This document shows, one piece after another, positions 24,583-34,757 of a stretch of DNA of 64,000 nucleotides. The translations under genes were made by a program, and so were the position numbers. Position 1 is the stretch's first letter; the number at the start of each line of letters is the position of its first letter. The notes under the pieces were generated by a model. It did no database searches, was not told the origin of the DNA, and saw only the letters and a list, made by a program, of their open reading frames with translations. This DNA is from Chitinophaga pinensis (GTDB lineage: Bacteria; Bacteroidota; Bacteroidia; NS11-12g; UBA955), in contig CAMBXL010000003.1 of assembly GCA_945871905.1 (NCBI GenBank), positions 186,001 to 250,000 of the forward strand. The letters run 5' to 3'.

Positions 24583-24994
24583 AGCTAAAACTCAATTTTA
24601 TATTTTGAAAAATATCTGGATGTAAACTTTTGGCAACAGGACAATTATGTGCTGTTCTTTCAAAAATAGTTTGGTGTTTTTCATCCAAGGGGTGTTCTGT
24701 GATTATATTTACAAAAACATCAATTTGAACAATTCTTCTTGGCGCATCTGAACTCATAATTTTTTTCACAGTAGCTTCAGAGCCTTTCATTTCAATACCA
24801 TTGTTTTGAGCATAAATACCAATAACAGTAAGCATACATGAGGCCAAAGAAGTTGCGGCCAAATCGGTAGGAGAAAACGCCTCCCCTTTACCTTGATTAT
24901 CGACGGGCGCATCTGTTACAATTGTATTTTGCGATTGTAAATGTTGTGCATTTGTTCTTAATTCACCTAAATATATTACCTTTGAAGTATTCAT
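24569..24994 (-). CDS. OsmC/Ohr-family protein
   Basis: 141 residues from the ATG at 24994 (MNTSKVIYLGELRTNAQH). The two redox cysteines of the family are seen in SLASCMLTVIG and AHNCPVAKSL, and FSPTDLAATSLASC is the typical helix. OsmC/Ohr proteins reduce organic hydroperoxides with thiol partners. A TATGTTTG -7 box lies 11 nt upstream. Its position tail-to-tail with ytxJ fits a thiol/oxidative-stress locus. Confidence 0.92.
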   Translation of the reverse strand: MNTSKVIYLGELRTNAQHLQSQNTIVTDAPVDNQGKGEAFSPTDLAATSLASCMLTVIGIYAQNNGIEMKGSEATVKKIMSSDAPRRIVQIDVFVNIITEHPLDEKHQTIFERTAHNCPVAKSLHPDIFQNIKLSFSSISQ

Positions 24995-25002
24995 TATTTT
25001 TG

Positions 25003-25755
25003 ATGCAAACATACAAAATTTACTTTTACAGTTTACTAAAACTATGGATGATATTAACCATACACACCGTTAATTCACAGGAAATGTATGACATTACTTT
25101 TGATGATTCACATTACAAAGGTGGAATTTACAGCAGTGGCTACAGCAATGGCATTTATTTTCGTAATGCGGTTAACATTAATAAAAAACTACTAAGGACA
25201 TACGAAATAAATATTGGGCACATTAAACATTTCAAAGAAAAAAGTATTTTAAACCAACGAATAGGCAATACGACACCTTATGTTTTTGGAAAGTTAAACA
25301 GATTATATATCTTGAGGCCAATGATTGGGGTTTCGAAAACAATTTCCGAAAAAAAATCAAAAAACAATATTGGTGTTACCTTTTTTGGTGGTGTTGGTCC
25401 AATTATAGGATTTTTGAAACCGCTGTATGTTGATTTAGATGTGTTTGACACAAGTGGAACAAACGAAAGCGGCACAATAAGTGTTAGATACAACCCTACA
25501 ACAACACCACAAAACCGAATACTAGGTTATTCCTCATTTGGTAAAGGAATAGGAGATTCGAAACTTATAAGCGGCCTATGTTTTAAGTCAGGTATATCGT
25601 TTGATTGGGGGACTTATCGGTCAGACTTTAAATCGATAGAATTAGGCATACAGTTGGATTATTTTCCAAGTCGACCTAAAATAATGGATGAAATAAAAAA
25701 CAAAACCATTTTTTCTGGGTTTTACATTAGCTTTGCATTTGGTAAAAATTATTAA
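25003..25755 (+). CDS. Hypothetical secreted protein, probable beta-barrel
   Basis: 250 residues from the ATG at 25003, with a signal peptide ending HTVNSQ. The mature part alternates Gly/Tyr/Phe-rich strands (GGIYSSGYSNGIYFRNAV, NNIGVTFFGGVGPIIGF, SIELGIQLDYF) and ends ...FYISFAFGKNY, like small outer-membrane barrels. I do not recognise a family. It overlaps the promoter region of osmC and is followed after 3 bp by lipA, so they are probably co-transcribed. A TATTTTTG box abuts the ATG directly (24995-25002), which is too close for normal transcription of the full ORF and may be chance. Confidence 0.7.
   Translation: MQTYKIYFYSLLKLWMILTIHTVNSQEMYDITFDDSHYKGGIYSSGYSNGIYFRNAVNINKKLLRTYEINIGHIKHFKEKSILNQRIGNTTPYVFGKLNRLYILRPMIGVSKTISEKKSKNNIGVTFFGGVGPIIGFLKPLYVDLDVFDTSGTNESGTISVRYNPTTTPQNRILGYSSFGKGIGDSKLISGLCFKSGISFDWGTYRSDFKSIELGIQLDYFPSRPKIMDEIKNKTIFSGFYISFAFGKNY
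25006..25013 (-). promoter_or_regulatory. -7 promoter box (TATGTTTG) of osmC
   Basis: Minus-strand TATGTTTG fits TAnnTTTG and ends 11 nt before the osmC ATG at 24994. It lies inside the first codons of the divergent gene. Confidence 0.5.
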
Positions 25756-25758
25756 AAA

Positions 25759-26625
25759 ATGTCTGAAATACTTTTAGAAAAACCCAATAAAAGAACAAAA
25801 CCAGATTGGTTAAAAATACAAATCCCTTCAGGAGTTGAATACGCTGCTGTTAAAAAAATTGTACAAACACACAAACTACACACCATCTGTGAAGACGGAC
25901 GATGTCCAAATATGGCGGAATGTTGGGGAGCTGGAACGGCTACTTTTATGATTTTGGGGAATATTTGCACCAGAAGTTGTTCTTTTTGTGCAGTTTCCAC
26001 AGGCAGACCCACAGAATATGACATGGATGAACCGACAAGAGTTGCAGAAGCTGTCAAACTTATGAAAGTAAAACATTGTGTCATTACATCTGTTAATAGA
26101 GATGAATTAAAAGACAAAGGAGCAAGTGTTTGGGCAGCCACAATAAGAGAAGTTAAGAAACAAAATCCAGGTGTAACCATGGAAACATTAATTCCAGATT
26201 TCAAAGCGCAATGGGATTTACTTGAAATGGTAGTGAATGAAAGACCTGAAGTGGTAAGTCACAACATGGAAACAGTAGAAAGATTATACAGAATAGTTCG
26301 TCCTCAAGCCAAATACGAAAGAAGTTTGGAACAGATAAAAAGAACCAAAGAATTGGGACGAAGAACTAAGAGTGGTATTATGTTAGGCTTGGGCGAAACT
26401 GAAGAGGAAGTTTTTAAAGCTATGGACGATTTATTATCACATGGATGTGACGTTTTAACCCTTGGACAGTACTTACAACCTACCAAAATGCATTTGAAAG
26501 TTGAAGAATATGTGAGTCCAGAAAAATTCAAGATGTACAAGGAAGTTGGTGAAAATAAGGGCTTTAGTATTGTAGAAAGCGGCCCTATGGTTCGTTCATC
26601 ATACCATGCTGAAAAGCACATTTAA
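25759..26625 (+). CDS. lipA: Lipoyl synthase
   Basis: 288-residue radical-SAM enzyme that inserts two sulfurs into protein-bound octanoyl groups. Both iron-sulfur sites are seen: the auxiliary cluster [12 protein letters not shown] and the radical-SAM CTRSCSFC; the C-terminal RSSYHAEKH also matches. Length is normal. Starts 3 bp after the preceding gene. Confidence 0.97.
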   Translation: MSEILLEKPNKRTKPDWLKIQIPSGVEYAAVKKIVQTHKLHTICEDGRCPNMAECWGAGTATFMILGNICTRSCSFCAVSTGRPTEYDMDEPTRVAEAVKLMKVKHCVITSVNRDELKDKGASVWAATIREVKKQNPGVTMETLIPDFKAQWDLLEMVVNERPEVVSHNMETVERLYRIVRPQAKYERSLEQIKRTKELGRRTKSGIMLGLGETEEEVFKAMDDLLSHGCDVLTLGQYLQPTKMHLKVEEYVSPEKFKMYKEVGENKGFSIVESGPMVRSSYHAEKHI

Positions 26626-26655
26626 AAAAAAGTTGACAACTAAAAATAAAAATCC

Positions 26656-26663
26656 TAAATTTG
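26656..26663 (+). promoter_or_regulatory. -7 promoter box (TAAATTTG) of the T9SS cargo gene
   Basis: Fits TAnnTTTG with an upstream TTGAC about 20 nt earlier (from 26632); 31 nt before the ATG at 26695. Confidence 0.6.
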
Positions 26664-26694
26664 AAAATTGTTTAAGTTAAAAAATAGTTAATTT

Positions 26695-29370
26695 ATGAAA
26701 AAAAGAATCCTATATCTAAGTGTATTTTTCGTGATTTTATCAACCTTGTTTGTTTCAATCAGTACAAAGAAAAGCGACTACGTTTCTCGTAACGAAAGTC
26801 AAATGAAAACTTTATATTCTTATGTTGTTCCAGGCGGCAAGAAAGCTGCTGGAATGTCGGAATATTTCAACTCTATCCGTACAAATATTGCTACAGGAAC
26901 TGTAAGTCCTGAGGAATATTTTAATGCATTAAATGCTTCTAACCAAGTTAGCTCCAAACGTGCTATAAACGCAACTTGGAATGAATTGGGTCCAGACAAT
27001 GTTGGCGGTAGAACTAGAGCATTTTTACAAGACAGAGATTCTTCTTCTGTCATGTATGTTGGCGGTGTTAGTGGTGGATTGTTTAGATCTACTACAAGAG
27101 GCTCTTCTTGGTCACCAGTTAACGACTTACAAGAAAATTTGAATGTTTCTAGTATAACTCAAAATTCTAACGGAACAATTGTATACGGAACAGGCGAAGG
27201 TCAATTCGTTTCTGTAGACGGAACTTTAAGAGGAACGCCTGGTTTCCAAGGATTTGGAATGTTTATCTCTACAAACAGAGGTCGTACTTTCACCAATGTA
27301 CCTTCAACTAGAAATTTTGGGAACATTAGCTCATTGGCTGCTGAACCTGCAGAATTTGGAACAAGAATGTATGCTTCTACAGATGCAGGTGTTCAATATT
27401 CAGACGATGGTTTAACATGGACAAGAGGCAGAACAGGTGCTTCTAAAGAAGTAAAAGTGGCTACTAATGGTCACATATATGCTCAAATAGGAAGTAATAT
27501 TTTTAAAAGTTCAGACAGAGGTTCTAATTGGACTACGATAACACCTGAAGGTATCAGTTTTCAACGTGCTGCAATTGCTATTTCTCCTGAAGACCCAAAT
27601 TATGTGTATGTTATGACTTCAAATAACGCATCCAGATTAGAAGGTGTTTACCGTTCTACAGATGGAGGTACTTTATGGACTAAAATCATTAATACAGGCT
27701 CTATTTACTTCGACCCTTTATCTAACGCTTTGCAAGGCCAAGGAAACTTTAACAACGTAATTACAGTTAATCCAAAAGACAAAAACCACATCATAATGGG
27801 AGGCGTTTATTTAGCTGAATGGAAAATTAATACTAACCCGAGATACATCGCTTCATTGAACGATTTTGGTGGTGCAAATCCAACTTATGTTCACGCTGAC
27901 AAACACGTATTACAATGGGATATGTCAACCAATCCTCCTACATTAATAGTAGGATCTGATGGTGGTTTGGCTTTCAGCTCAGATAATTTAAGAACCTATG
28001 CTCCAAAAAACTTTGGCTTTAATGCAACTCAATTCTATTATGTTGCTGCCGATTATGATGGTAATGTAACTGGTGGTACACAGGACAATGGTTCTCAGTA
28101 TATTAACAAAAAAGGAAATACTTCAAAATCAGCAGTTGAAATAAAGGGTGGTGATGGTTTCACTTCTCAAATTTCAACCAAAGACAAATCTATAATATTT
28201 TCTTCTTCATACTATGGTAGTATTACAAGATCAAAAGACTTTGGAAGAACTCAATTGTGTGCTTGGGACCGTCGTATCGCTAGAGCATTCAGTGGATTAA
28301 CAGATACAGCGGAATATTGTGGTCACAATAATCCGTCTTCATGGGCACCATTCAACACAAAATACATTTTGTGGGAGCATCCAGATTACGAAAACAAACA
28401 ATCTAGATTATTTTTTGCAAGATACGGTCAAGTTTGGATGGCTGAAAACATCACTAACTTTGATAAAGAACCTAATTGGTACTTAATTGCAGCTTCTCAA
28501 GGAAACGGTGAGGTTTGGGATATGGAAGTAACTCCTGATGGTAGTTCCCTGTTTATTTCTAACAGTAACACGATATGGAGAGTAGATGGTTTAAACACTG
28601 CTACTTACTTACCTTTCTCACCTGAATTGTCTATCCCTCCTGGAATTACAATGACTAACTTGAATTTCAATTCTGGTGGACGTTCTATTACTTCAGTGAA
28701 CTTAGACCCTAGAAATTCTAATAAAGCATTAATCACTATTGGTAACTACGGTGGTGGAAGTCACGTTTTTGTTGGGAGTAGTATGTTAGGCACCCCTAGT
28801 TATACCAACATAACCAATAATATTCCTGACATGCCAGTTTATGATGGTGTCATTACATACACTAGTTCAAATTCTTACTTTGTAGGAACAGATTTAGGTA
28901 TTTTTGCAAGTGACGACGGTGGTAATACTTGGACTTCACAAAGTGTAAATAGTAAATTCCCAAGAGTACCAACCTTATCTTTAAGACAATTTTATTTCCC
29001 ATACAAAAGCAAAGGTGCTATTTATGCAGGAACACACGGAAGAGGATTTTTTGAATGTGTTCAATACAGAACGTCACTGAAAGAAGGTGTTTCTAAAAAA
29101 TTAACTCAAGCATTATCAGCTTATCCAAATCCAGCTAATGATATAGTAACCGTAAAATTTGATTCACCTGTTAACGAAAAAGTAACTTTAAATGTAATTG
29201 ACATCAATGGTAAAGTAACCTATTCACAAACTCACTTTGCCCATGTTGGCACAAACAGTGTTTCTTTTGAAACTGCTCTAATTAAATCTGGAGTTTATGT
29301 TATCACAAGTACAGGTTCAAAAGGTGGAAATACAAATAACGGTTCAATAAAACTAGTTATAAGAAGATAA
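26695..29370 (+). CDS. T9SS-exported BNR/sortilin-type beta-propeller protein
   Basis: 891 residues. N-terminal signal anchor (MKKRILYLSVFFVILSTLFVS), then a large region with repeated Asp-box/BNR strands such as VSGGLFRSTTRGSSW, KSSDRGSNWTTI, YRSTDGGTLWTKI and ASDDGGNTWTSQ, which build sortilin-like propellers. The last 80 residues (SAYPNPANDIVTVKFDSP...NVIDINGKV...SGVYVITS...SIKLVIRR) are a type A T9SS sorting domain, so the protein is expected on the cell surface or outside. Ligand unknown. A strong terminator follows. Confidence 0.92.
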   Translation: MKKRILYLSVFFVILSTLFVSISTKKSDYVSRNESQMKTLYSYVVPGGKKAAGMSEYFNSIRTNIATGTVSPEEYFNALNASNQVSSKRAINATWNELGPDNVGGRTRAFLQDRDSSSVMYVGGVSGGLFRSTTRGSSWSPVNDLQENLNVSSITQNSNGTIVYGTGEGQFVSVDGTLRGTPGFQGFGMFISTNRGRTFTNVPSTRNFGNISSLAAEPAEFGTRMYASTDAGVQYSDDGLTWTRGRTGASKEVKVATNGHIYAQIGSNIFKSSDRGSNWTTITPEGISFQRAAIAISPEDPNYVYVMTSNNASRLEGVYRSTDGGTLWTKIINTGSIYFDPLSNALQGQGNFNNVITVNPKDKNHIIMGGVYLAEWKINTNPRYIASLNDFGGANPTYVHADKHVLQWDMSTNPPTLIVGSDGGLAFSSDNLRTYAPKNFGFNATQFYYVAADYDGNVTGGTQDNGSQYINKKGNTSKSAVEIKGGDGFTSQISTKDKSIIFSSSYYGSITRSKDFGRTQLCAWDRRIARAFSGLTDTAEYCGHNNPSSWAPFNTKYILWEHPDYENKQSRLFFARYGQVWMAENITNFDKEPNWYLIAASQGNGEVWDMEVTPDGSSLFISNSNTIWRVDGLNTATYLPFSPELSIPPGITMTNLNFNSGGRSITSVNLDPRNSNKALITIGNYGGGSHVFVGSSMLGTPSYTNITNNIPDMPVYDGVITYTSSNSYFVGTDLGIFASDDGGNTWTSQSVNSKFPRVPTLSLRQFYFPYKSKGAIYAGTHGRGFFECVQYRTSLKEGVSKKLTQALSAYPNPANDIVTVKFDSPVNEKVTLNVIDINGKVTYSQTHFAHVGTNSVSFETALIKSGVYVITSTGSKGGNTNNGSIKLVIRR

Positions 29371-29390
29371 TTAAATTAAAAATACATTGA

Positions 29391-29424
29391 AAATCCGCAC
29401 TCCAAAATAGTGCGGATTTTTTTT
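29391..29424 (+). terminator. Rho-independent terminator
   Basis: AAATCCGCACT and AGTGCGGATTT form an 11-bp stem with a 7-nt loop, followed by a run of T. It lies 20 nt after the T9SS cargo gene's stop. Confidence 0.93.
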
Positions 29425-29476
29425 TAATAACTGTTTGATTTGTTGTAGGGTTAAACTTATTTTGCAGTAGAAAAAA

Positions 29477-30313
29477 ATGTTAATTGCCAAAACCAATAAA
29501 GAACTTAAAAAATTCTTAGAAAACCCTGAAATAAATCAAAAAATTGGTTTTGTTCCGACTATGGGCGCTTTGCACCTTGGTCATTTAAAACTGATAGAAA
29601 AAAGTAAAAAAGAAAATCTATTTACAGTTGTTTCCATTTTTGTAAACCCAAAACAGTTTAACAATAAGGAGGATTTCAACAAATATCCTATCACTATCAA
29701 TGAAGATATTGAATTACTTAAATCTGTAAATTGCAATTTGTTATACATGCCCTCATACGAAGAAATATATCCCTCAGGTTTGGAGAATATCAATATTCCA
29801 TTACATGATTTGGATAAAGTATATGAGGGTGAAAAAAGGCCTGGACATTTTGCTGGAGTTGCAGCTGTTGTTCACCGTCTATTTAGTTTGGTTGAACCAC
29901 ACAAAGCCTTTTTTGGTCTGAAAGATTTCCAACAATGCATTGTTATTAAAAACTTACGAGACCAATATTTTAAAAATATTAAGCTAAAATTTTGCCCAAC
30001 TATTAGAGAAAAATGTGGTTTGGCAATGAGTTCTAGAAACAAAAGACTGAGCAAAGAGGGATTGAAAATCGCTTCAAATATCTACAAAGCAATGAAAGAA
30101 GTGAAATCAAATTTCAATAAAATTGAAATAAATACTGCACTCAGTGAGGGCTTAAAAATATTAAAACAATATCCCATAGAAATTGATTATTTTTCTGTGG
30201 CTAATAAGCATAGCCTTAAACCAAATAAGCAATGGATGCCTGTCAGAAATAATGTTTTGTTGGTAGCGGTAATCGTTGAAGATGTAAGACTAATAGACAA
30301 CATCGTTATTTAA
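29477..30313 (+). CDS. panC: Pantothenate synthetase
   Basis: 278 residues. Joins pantoate and beta-alanine with ATP. Motifs: PTMGALHLGHLKLI (HxGH nucleotidyltransferase site), FVNPKQF, GHFAGVAAVV, GLKDFQQ and the KMSKS-like CGLAMSSRNKRLS. Length is typical. The LUD gene follows after 3 bp. Confidence 0.97.
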   Translation: MLIAKTNKELKKFLENPEINQKIGFVPTMGALHLGHLKLIEKSKKENLFTVVSIFVNPKQFNNKEDFNKYPITINEDIELLKSVNCNLLYMPSYEEIYPSGLENINIPLHDLDKVYEGEKRPGHFAGVAAVVHRLFSLVEPHKAFFGLKDFQQCIVIKNLRDQYFKNIKLKFCPTIREKCGLAMSSRNKRLSKEGLKIASNIYKAMKEVKSNFNKIEINTALSEGLKILKQYPIEIDYFSVANKHSLKPNKQWMPVRNNVLLVAVIVEDVRLIDNIVI

Positions 30314-30316
30314 ATC

Positions 30317-31345
30317 ATGAATTTTACAGAAAAACACACGGACTATCTGCAAAAACATAACGAGAGTTTAGCTCATTTCAAAGACCTTGCTTTGGCAAAA
30401 AAAAGACTTAGTTTTTGGAGGTGGAAAGCAAGCGAAAATCTTGATAAGCTATTGTTTGAGTTTGATACTAATGTAAAAAAAACTGACGGTAAATTAACTT
30501 GGTGTCCCGACAATGCAAGCACCATTGAAACTTTAAATAAACACCTTAAAGGATTTGACAAAATCAATTTTCATAGACATATAGGTTTACAATCTGTCCT
30601 TCTTGACATTGACTCAGATTCAATTAAAAGTCACCAAAATGCAGATATAGTGGTTACCGATGCAAAATTCATCATTGCAAATACAGGTAATATTTATTGT
30701 TCATTTTACAGTATTGAAGAGTATTTACAAGTAATCCAAGCTAAAAAAGTAATTATTATTGCGGGAATTGATACTGTATTAAGTCATCAAAATGAGCTAC
30801 CCTTATACAAACTACTCTATTCTGTGTATGAAACAGGTTCGTTGAGTTATCCCGCCGAGCTGTTGTGTAGACCGGGAAAATTAAGAGGCTTTAATGGTGA
30901 AATTATATTGATAATCAACGATAATAACAAAAGTAAACTATTAGAAATTCCCTCACACAGACCATTATTTAGTTTATTAAACTTTACTTTACCTCCCGTT
31001 TGCCCTATACAAGCCACAGAAAACAAAGGAGATAATCCAAAAAATTTAGATTCATTGCAATATTTTCTGTATCCCTTCATGAATGGATTAAAAACTTACT
31101 CTTCAATTATTTACAATAATTATGGGTTTAAGCATCTTTCGGAATATTTGCCCTATGATTTAAATTTATATGAACAAGTAATGGATGCACGTGCCTCCAT
31201 TAAAGATGATGAAAAAACAAGCACATTCCTTAGTTTATTAAATCCAAGTTCAGCGCAGTTAGCAACACAACCGAACAAATTTAGTCAAGCAACTAAGTTT
31301 AAAAAGTTTGCAACAGAGCAGTTTTTTGGACCTATTAATTCCTAA
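30317..31345 (+). CDS. LUD-domain (LutB/LutC-like) protein
   Basis: 342 residues. The region SFWRWKASENLDKLLFEFDTNVKKTDGKLTWC and the later ADIVVTDAKFIIANTGNIYCS (compare ADVGITGA-FAIAETGT of LutB/C) identify an LUD domain, which in lactate-utilisation proteins supports electron transfer from L-lactate. The ferredoxin cysteines of LutB are absent, so this is a cluster-free, divergent member. It follows panC directly and overlaps the 3' end of the malic enzyme gene by 4 bp. Function uncertain. Confidence 0.7.
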   Translation: MNFTEKHTDYLQKHNESLAHFKDLALAKKRLSFWRWKASENLDKLLFEFDTNVKKTDGKLTWCPDNASTIETLNKHLKGFDKINFHRHIGLQSVLLDIDSDSIKSHQNADIVVTDAKFIIANTGNIYCSFYSIEEYLQVIQAKKVIIIAGIDTVLSHQNELPLYKLLYSVYETGSLSYPAELLCRPGKLRGFNGEIILIINDNNKSKLLEIPSHRPLFSLLNFTLPPVCPIQATENKGDNPKNLDSLQYFLYPFMNGLKTYSSIIYNNYGFKHLSEYLPYDLNLYEQVMDARASIKDDEKTSTFLSLLNPSSAQLATQPNKFSQATKFKKFATEQFFGPINS

Positions 31346-33606
31346 GATTTTCCTTGGGCATCAATAACAGCAACCGCAACCATATTTACAATTTCTCTTA
31401 TTGAGCTTCCCAATTGAAGGAAATGCACTGACTTGTTAAAACCTAATAATACAGGCCCCATACTTTCAGAATGACCAAAACTTTGCGCAAATTTATAGGC
31501 AATATTACCTGAGGCAAGATTCGGAAATATAAAAGTATTTACATCCTTGTCAACTAAGGTACTAAAGGGGAAGTTTTCTTTTAGTAATTCATTATTCATA
31601 GCAAAATTGGCCTGAACATCTCCGTCAATAGTAATTTCTGGATGGTTTTTATGAAGATAAGCAACGGCTTTACTTACTTTTTCAGGCACTTCACCTTTGG
31701 CACTTCCAAAATTACTATAACTTAAAAGTGCGATAGTGGGTTTAACTCCCAACTTAATTATTTCAGCATGAGTACTCTTGGCTATTTCGACCAATTCTTC
31801 GGCAGTAGGATCAATATTTACGGTGGTATCTGCAAAAAAGTAAGGTCCTTTTTTGGTCATAATAATATACATGCCAGCTATTTTAGTAATCCCTTCTTCC
31901 TTACCTACTATCTGCATTGCAGGTTTTAAGGAACGAGGGTAATTTTTAGTCAACCCCGAGATAAATGCATCTCCCTCACCTTGATTTACCATCATGCAAC
32001 CGTAATAATTTCTATCACGCATCAACTTGATAGATTCATAAATATTAACCCCTTTTCTTTGGCGTTTATCAAAAAATAACTGACCATATTCTTCTCTTTT
32101 AGCATCTTCCAAAAGTGGGTCAATAATTAATACCTCACCTAAATCAATGGCATTGTCTAACAATAGTGCTTGTATTTTTTCTTTATTCCCCAATAAAATA
32201 GGAATTGCAATACCCTCTTCTTTACAAATTTGAGCCGCTTTTAGAATTTTAACATTGTCAGCTTCGGCAAAAACCACACGTTTTGGATTTTGTCTTGCCC
32301 TAGTCATCATTCTTCGGATAAAGCGATTGTCGAGACCTAATCTGTTTCTTAGTTCAAGTTTATAATTCTCCCAATTGGCAATTGGATGTTTTGCTACTCC
32401 ACTGTCCATAGCTGCTTTAGCCACTGCAGGACTTACACATTCAATTAATCTTGGGTCGATTGGTTTCGGGATAATATAAGTTCTACCGAATTCAACATTG
32501 CTTTCATTGTAAGCTTTCATTACAGTGTCAGGCACAGGCTCTTTGGCTAACTGAGCAATAGCTCTTACAGCAGCTAATTTCATTTCCTCATTGATAGTCG
32601 TAGCTCTTACGTCGAGCGCTCCTCTAAAAATAAAAGGAAACCCAAGCACATTATTCACTTGATTAGGATAATCACTTCTGCCGGTTGCAAAAATGATATC
32701 TGGTCTAGCACTAATGGCCAATTCATAAGAAATTTCAGGGTCGGGATTCGCCATTGCAAAAACAATAGGATCAATAGCCATGCTTTTTATCATGTCTTGG
32801 GTAAGAATATCGGCTTTAGACAATCCTACAAAAACATCAGCGCCTTTCATAGCATCTTCAAGTGTTTCGATAGTAGTTTCAGTTGCAAAATAAGTTTTAT
32901 ATTTATCCAAATCCGTTCTGCTGGTTCTAAGAGTACCTTTACTATCCAGCATTAATACATTTTCTTTTTTTACACCAAGGGCAATAAACAATTTGGAACA
33001 ACTCATGGCACTAGCGCCTGCGCCATTTACCACCATTTTAATGTTTTCTATTTTTTTGCTTGTAATTTCCAATGCATTCAACAAAGCTGCGCCACTAATG
33101 ATAGCCGTACCATGTTGGTCATCATGCATAATTGGAATTTTGAGGGCTTTTTTAAGTTGTTCTTCAATTTCAAAACACTCAGGTGCTTTAATATCCTCCA
33201 AATTAATCCCACCAAAAGTAGGTTCTAAAGCTTTAACACAAGCAACAAAACTGTCAATATCTTTTGTATTGAGCTCAATATCAAAAACATCAATATCAGC
33301 AAAAATTTTGAAAAGAACGCCTTTTCCTTCCATAACAGGTTTAGATGCTTCGGGACCAATATCACCCAAACCGAGAACCGCTGTTCCATTTGTTATAACA
33401 GCAACTAGGTTCCCTTTAGCCGTATATTTATAGACATCTTCTACATTTTCCGCAATCATAAGACATGGTTCTGCCACGCCTGGAGAGTATGCTAGACTAA
33501 GGTCACGCTTAGTTTGAGTTGGTTTCGTAGATATCACTTCAATTTTACCTGGACGTCCTGTGCAGTGGTAATCTAATGCATCCTGTTGTTGTTTTGTTGT
33601 AGACAT
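31342..33606 (-). CDS. maeB: NADP-dependent malic enzyme with phosphotransacetylase-like domain
   Basis: 754 residues in the classical MaeB arrangement. Residues 1 to about 430 are malic enzyme (SLAYSPGVAEPC, IMHDDQHGTAII, NAD(P)-binding VVNGAGASAMSC); residues about 430-754 are a phosphotransacetylase-like regulatory domain (RVVFAEADNVKILKAA...). Converts malate to pyruvate and CO2. Length matches the family. Confidence 0.96.
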   Translation of the reverse strand: MSTTKQQQDALDYHCTGRPGKIEVISTKPTQTKRDLSLAYSPGVAEPCLMIAENVEDVYKYTAKGNLVAVITNGTAVLGLGDIGPEASKPVMEGKGVLFKIFADIDVFDIELNTKDIDSFVACVKALEPTFGGINLEDIKAPECFEIEEQLKKALKIPIMHDDQHGTAIISGAALLNALEITSKKIENIKMVVNGAGASAMSCSKLFIALGVKKENVLMLDSKGTLRTSRTDLDKYKTYFATETTIETLEDAMKGADVFVGLSKADILTQDMIKSMAIDPIVFAMANPDPEISYELAISARPDIIFATGRSDYPNQVNNVLGFPFIFRGALDVRATTINEEMKLAAVRAIAQLAKEPVPDTVMKAYNESNVEFGRTYIIPKPIDPRLIECVSPAVAKAAMDSGVAKHPIANWENYKLELRNRLGLDNRFIRRMMTRARQNPKRVVFAEADNVKILKAAQICKEEGIAIPILLGNKEKIQALLLDNAIDLGEVLIIDPLLEDAKREEYGQLFFDKRQRKGVNIYESIKLMRDRNYYGCMMVNQGEGDAFISGLTKNYPRSLKPAMQIVGKEEGITKIAGMYIIMTKKGPYFFADTTVNIDPTAEELVEIAKSTHAEIIKLGVKPTIALLSYSNFGSAKGEVPEKVSKAVAYLHKNHPEITIDGDVQANFAMNNELLKENFPFSTLVDKDVNTFIFPNLASGNIAYKFAQSFGHSESMGPVLLGFNKSVHFLQLGSSIREIVNMVAVAVIDAQGKS

Positions 33607-33702
33607 AATATCAACTGCGAATTAAGTACAATTTTTTTTGAAAATGTTAATTATTTATCATTTTAAATTAGTAATTTAGCGTTCTAATTAATTTAATCAA
33701 TT

Positions 33703-34755
33703 ATGAAACAGATAATAAGCCTTTTCTATTTATGTTTCATGTGTATTTCGCTTGATGCACAATCCTTTAAAATAAAATTAACTGAACATACTTTTAATGT
33801 TGAATCGGTTGCTTATTCTTTAGACGGGAAGCTATTGGCGAGTGGAAGTGCAGATGGGGTTATTCACTTATACGAATTAGATTCGTTTGGAATACCCAAA
33901 ATAAAACAAACTTTTAATGGCCACTTGGGTTCTGTTACCCGTTTGGTTTTTTCTAAAAACAGCAAATATTTAGTAAGTTCTAGCAAGGATTATTCTTGTC
34001 GATTATGGAACATTGATACCCCAAGTTTGAGTATGGTTTTTAATATTCACATGGAACCTGTAACCTCTGCTTTTTTGGATCCTTCTATGACCTATTTAGT
34101 TACATCGAGCATTGATGGCACTATTAAACTTACCCATTTAAGAGATAACAAAAAGAATAAAACCATCAAAATGGTAGGTCCTATCAATGATTTAAAATTA
34201 AGCAGTGATAGAAAATATTATTATGTTGCATTAAAAGGGGGTATCATTAAGAAAATTGAGGCAATTGGTAAAAACGAAGAATTATTGACTTTTACAGGAC
34301 ATGGCGATGAGGTGAACATGTTGGATTTATCTCCTGTTGCTGGTTTTATGGCCAGTGCGAGTCATGATAAAAGCATTATTATTTGGGACATTAACACAGG
34401 TAAACAAGTGAAAAAATTAAGTGGTTTTGAATGGAAAGTTACCTGCTTACAATACAGTTCTGATGGACGTTACATGATTGGTGGCTGTAACGATGGCTCA
34501 ACCAAACTATTCGAAGTTGAAACCAGTAAACAAATTGCGGATTTCAAAGAAATGGGCAAAAATGTTCGCTCTGTTTCTTTCTGCAAAAACGGTAAACAAA
34601 TTGCTGTTGCAACCCACATGGATGGCAATCTTTTAGGTTCCCTTATTTATAATACAGGCGTTGAAAGTATCACTAAATCTTCTACTGTACAAAAAGAACC
34701 AAGTAAAAACACAAACACTAAAACTACTGTAAAGAAAACTACGGTAAGCAAATAA
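33703..34755 (+). CDS. Secreted WD40-repeat protein
   Basis: 350 residues. Signal peptide MKQIISLFYLCFMCISLDAQ, then about seven WD40-type repeats (for example HTFNVESVAYSLDGKLLASGSADGVIHLYEL, HLGSVTRLVFSKNSKYLVSSSKDYSCRLWNI, HGDEVNMLDLSPVAGFMASASHDKSIIIWDI), ending in a Lys/Thr-rich tail (TNTKTTVKKTTVSK). Probably a periplasmic or surface scaffold; partner unknown. The RidA gene starts 2 bp after its stop. Confidence 0.88.
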   Translation: MKQIISLFYLCFMCISLDAQSFKIKLTEHTFNVESVAYSLDGKLLASGSADGVIHLYELDSFGIPKIKQTFNGHLGSVTRLVFSKNSKYLVSSSKDYSCRLWNIDTPSLSMVFNIHMEPVTSAFLDPSMTYLVTSSIDGTIKLTHLRDNKKNKTIKMVGPINDLKLSSDRKYYYVALKGGIIKKIEAIGKNEELLTFTGHGDEVNMLDLSPVAGFMASASHDKSIIIWDINTGKQVKKLSGFEWKVTCLQYSSDGRYMIGGCNDGSTKLFEVETSKQIADFKEMGKNVRSVSFCKNGKQIAVATHMDGNLLGSLIYNTGVESITKSSTVQKEPSKNTNTKTTVKKTTVSK

Positions 34756-34757
34756 CA

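Noticed and set aside
24995-25002. TATTTTTG as promoter of the barrel gene at 25003
   Set aside because: The box touches the ATG, so transcription would begin inside the coding region; it may be chance or imply a later start.
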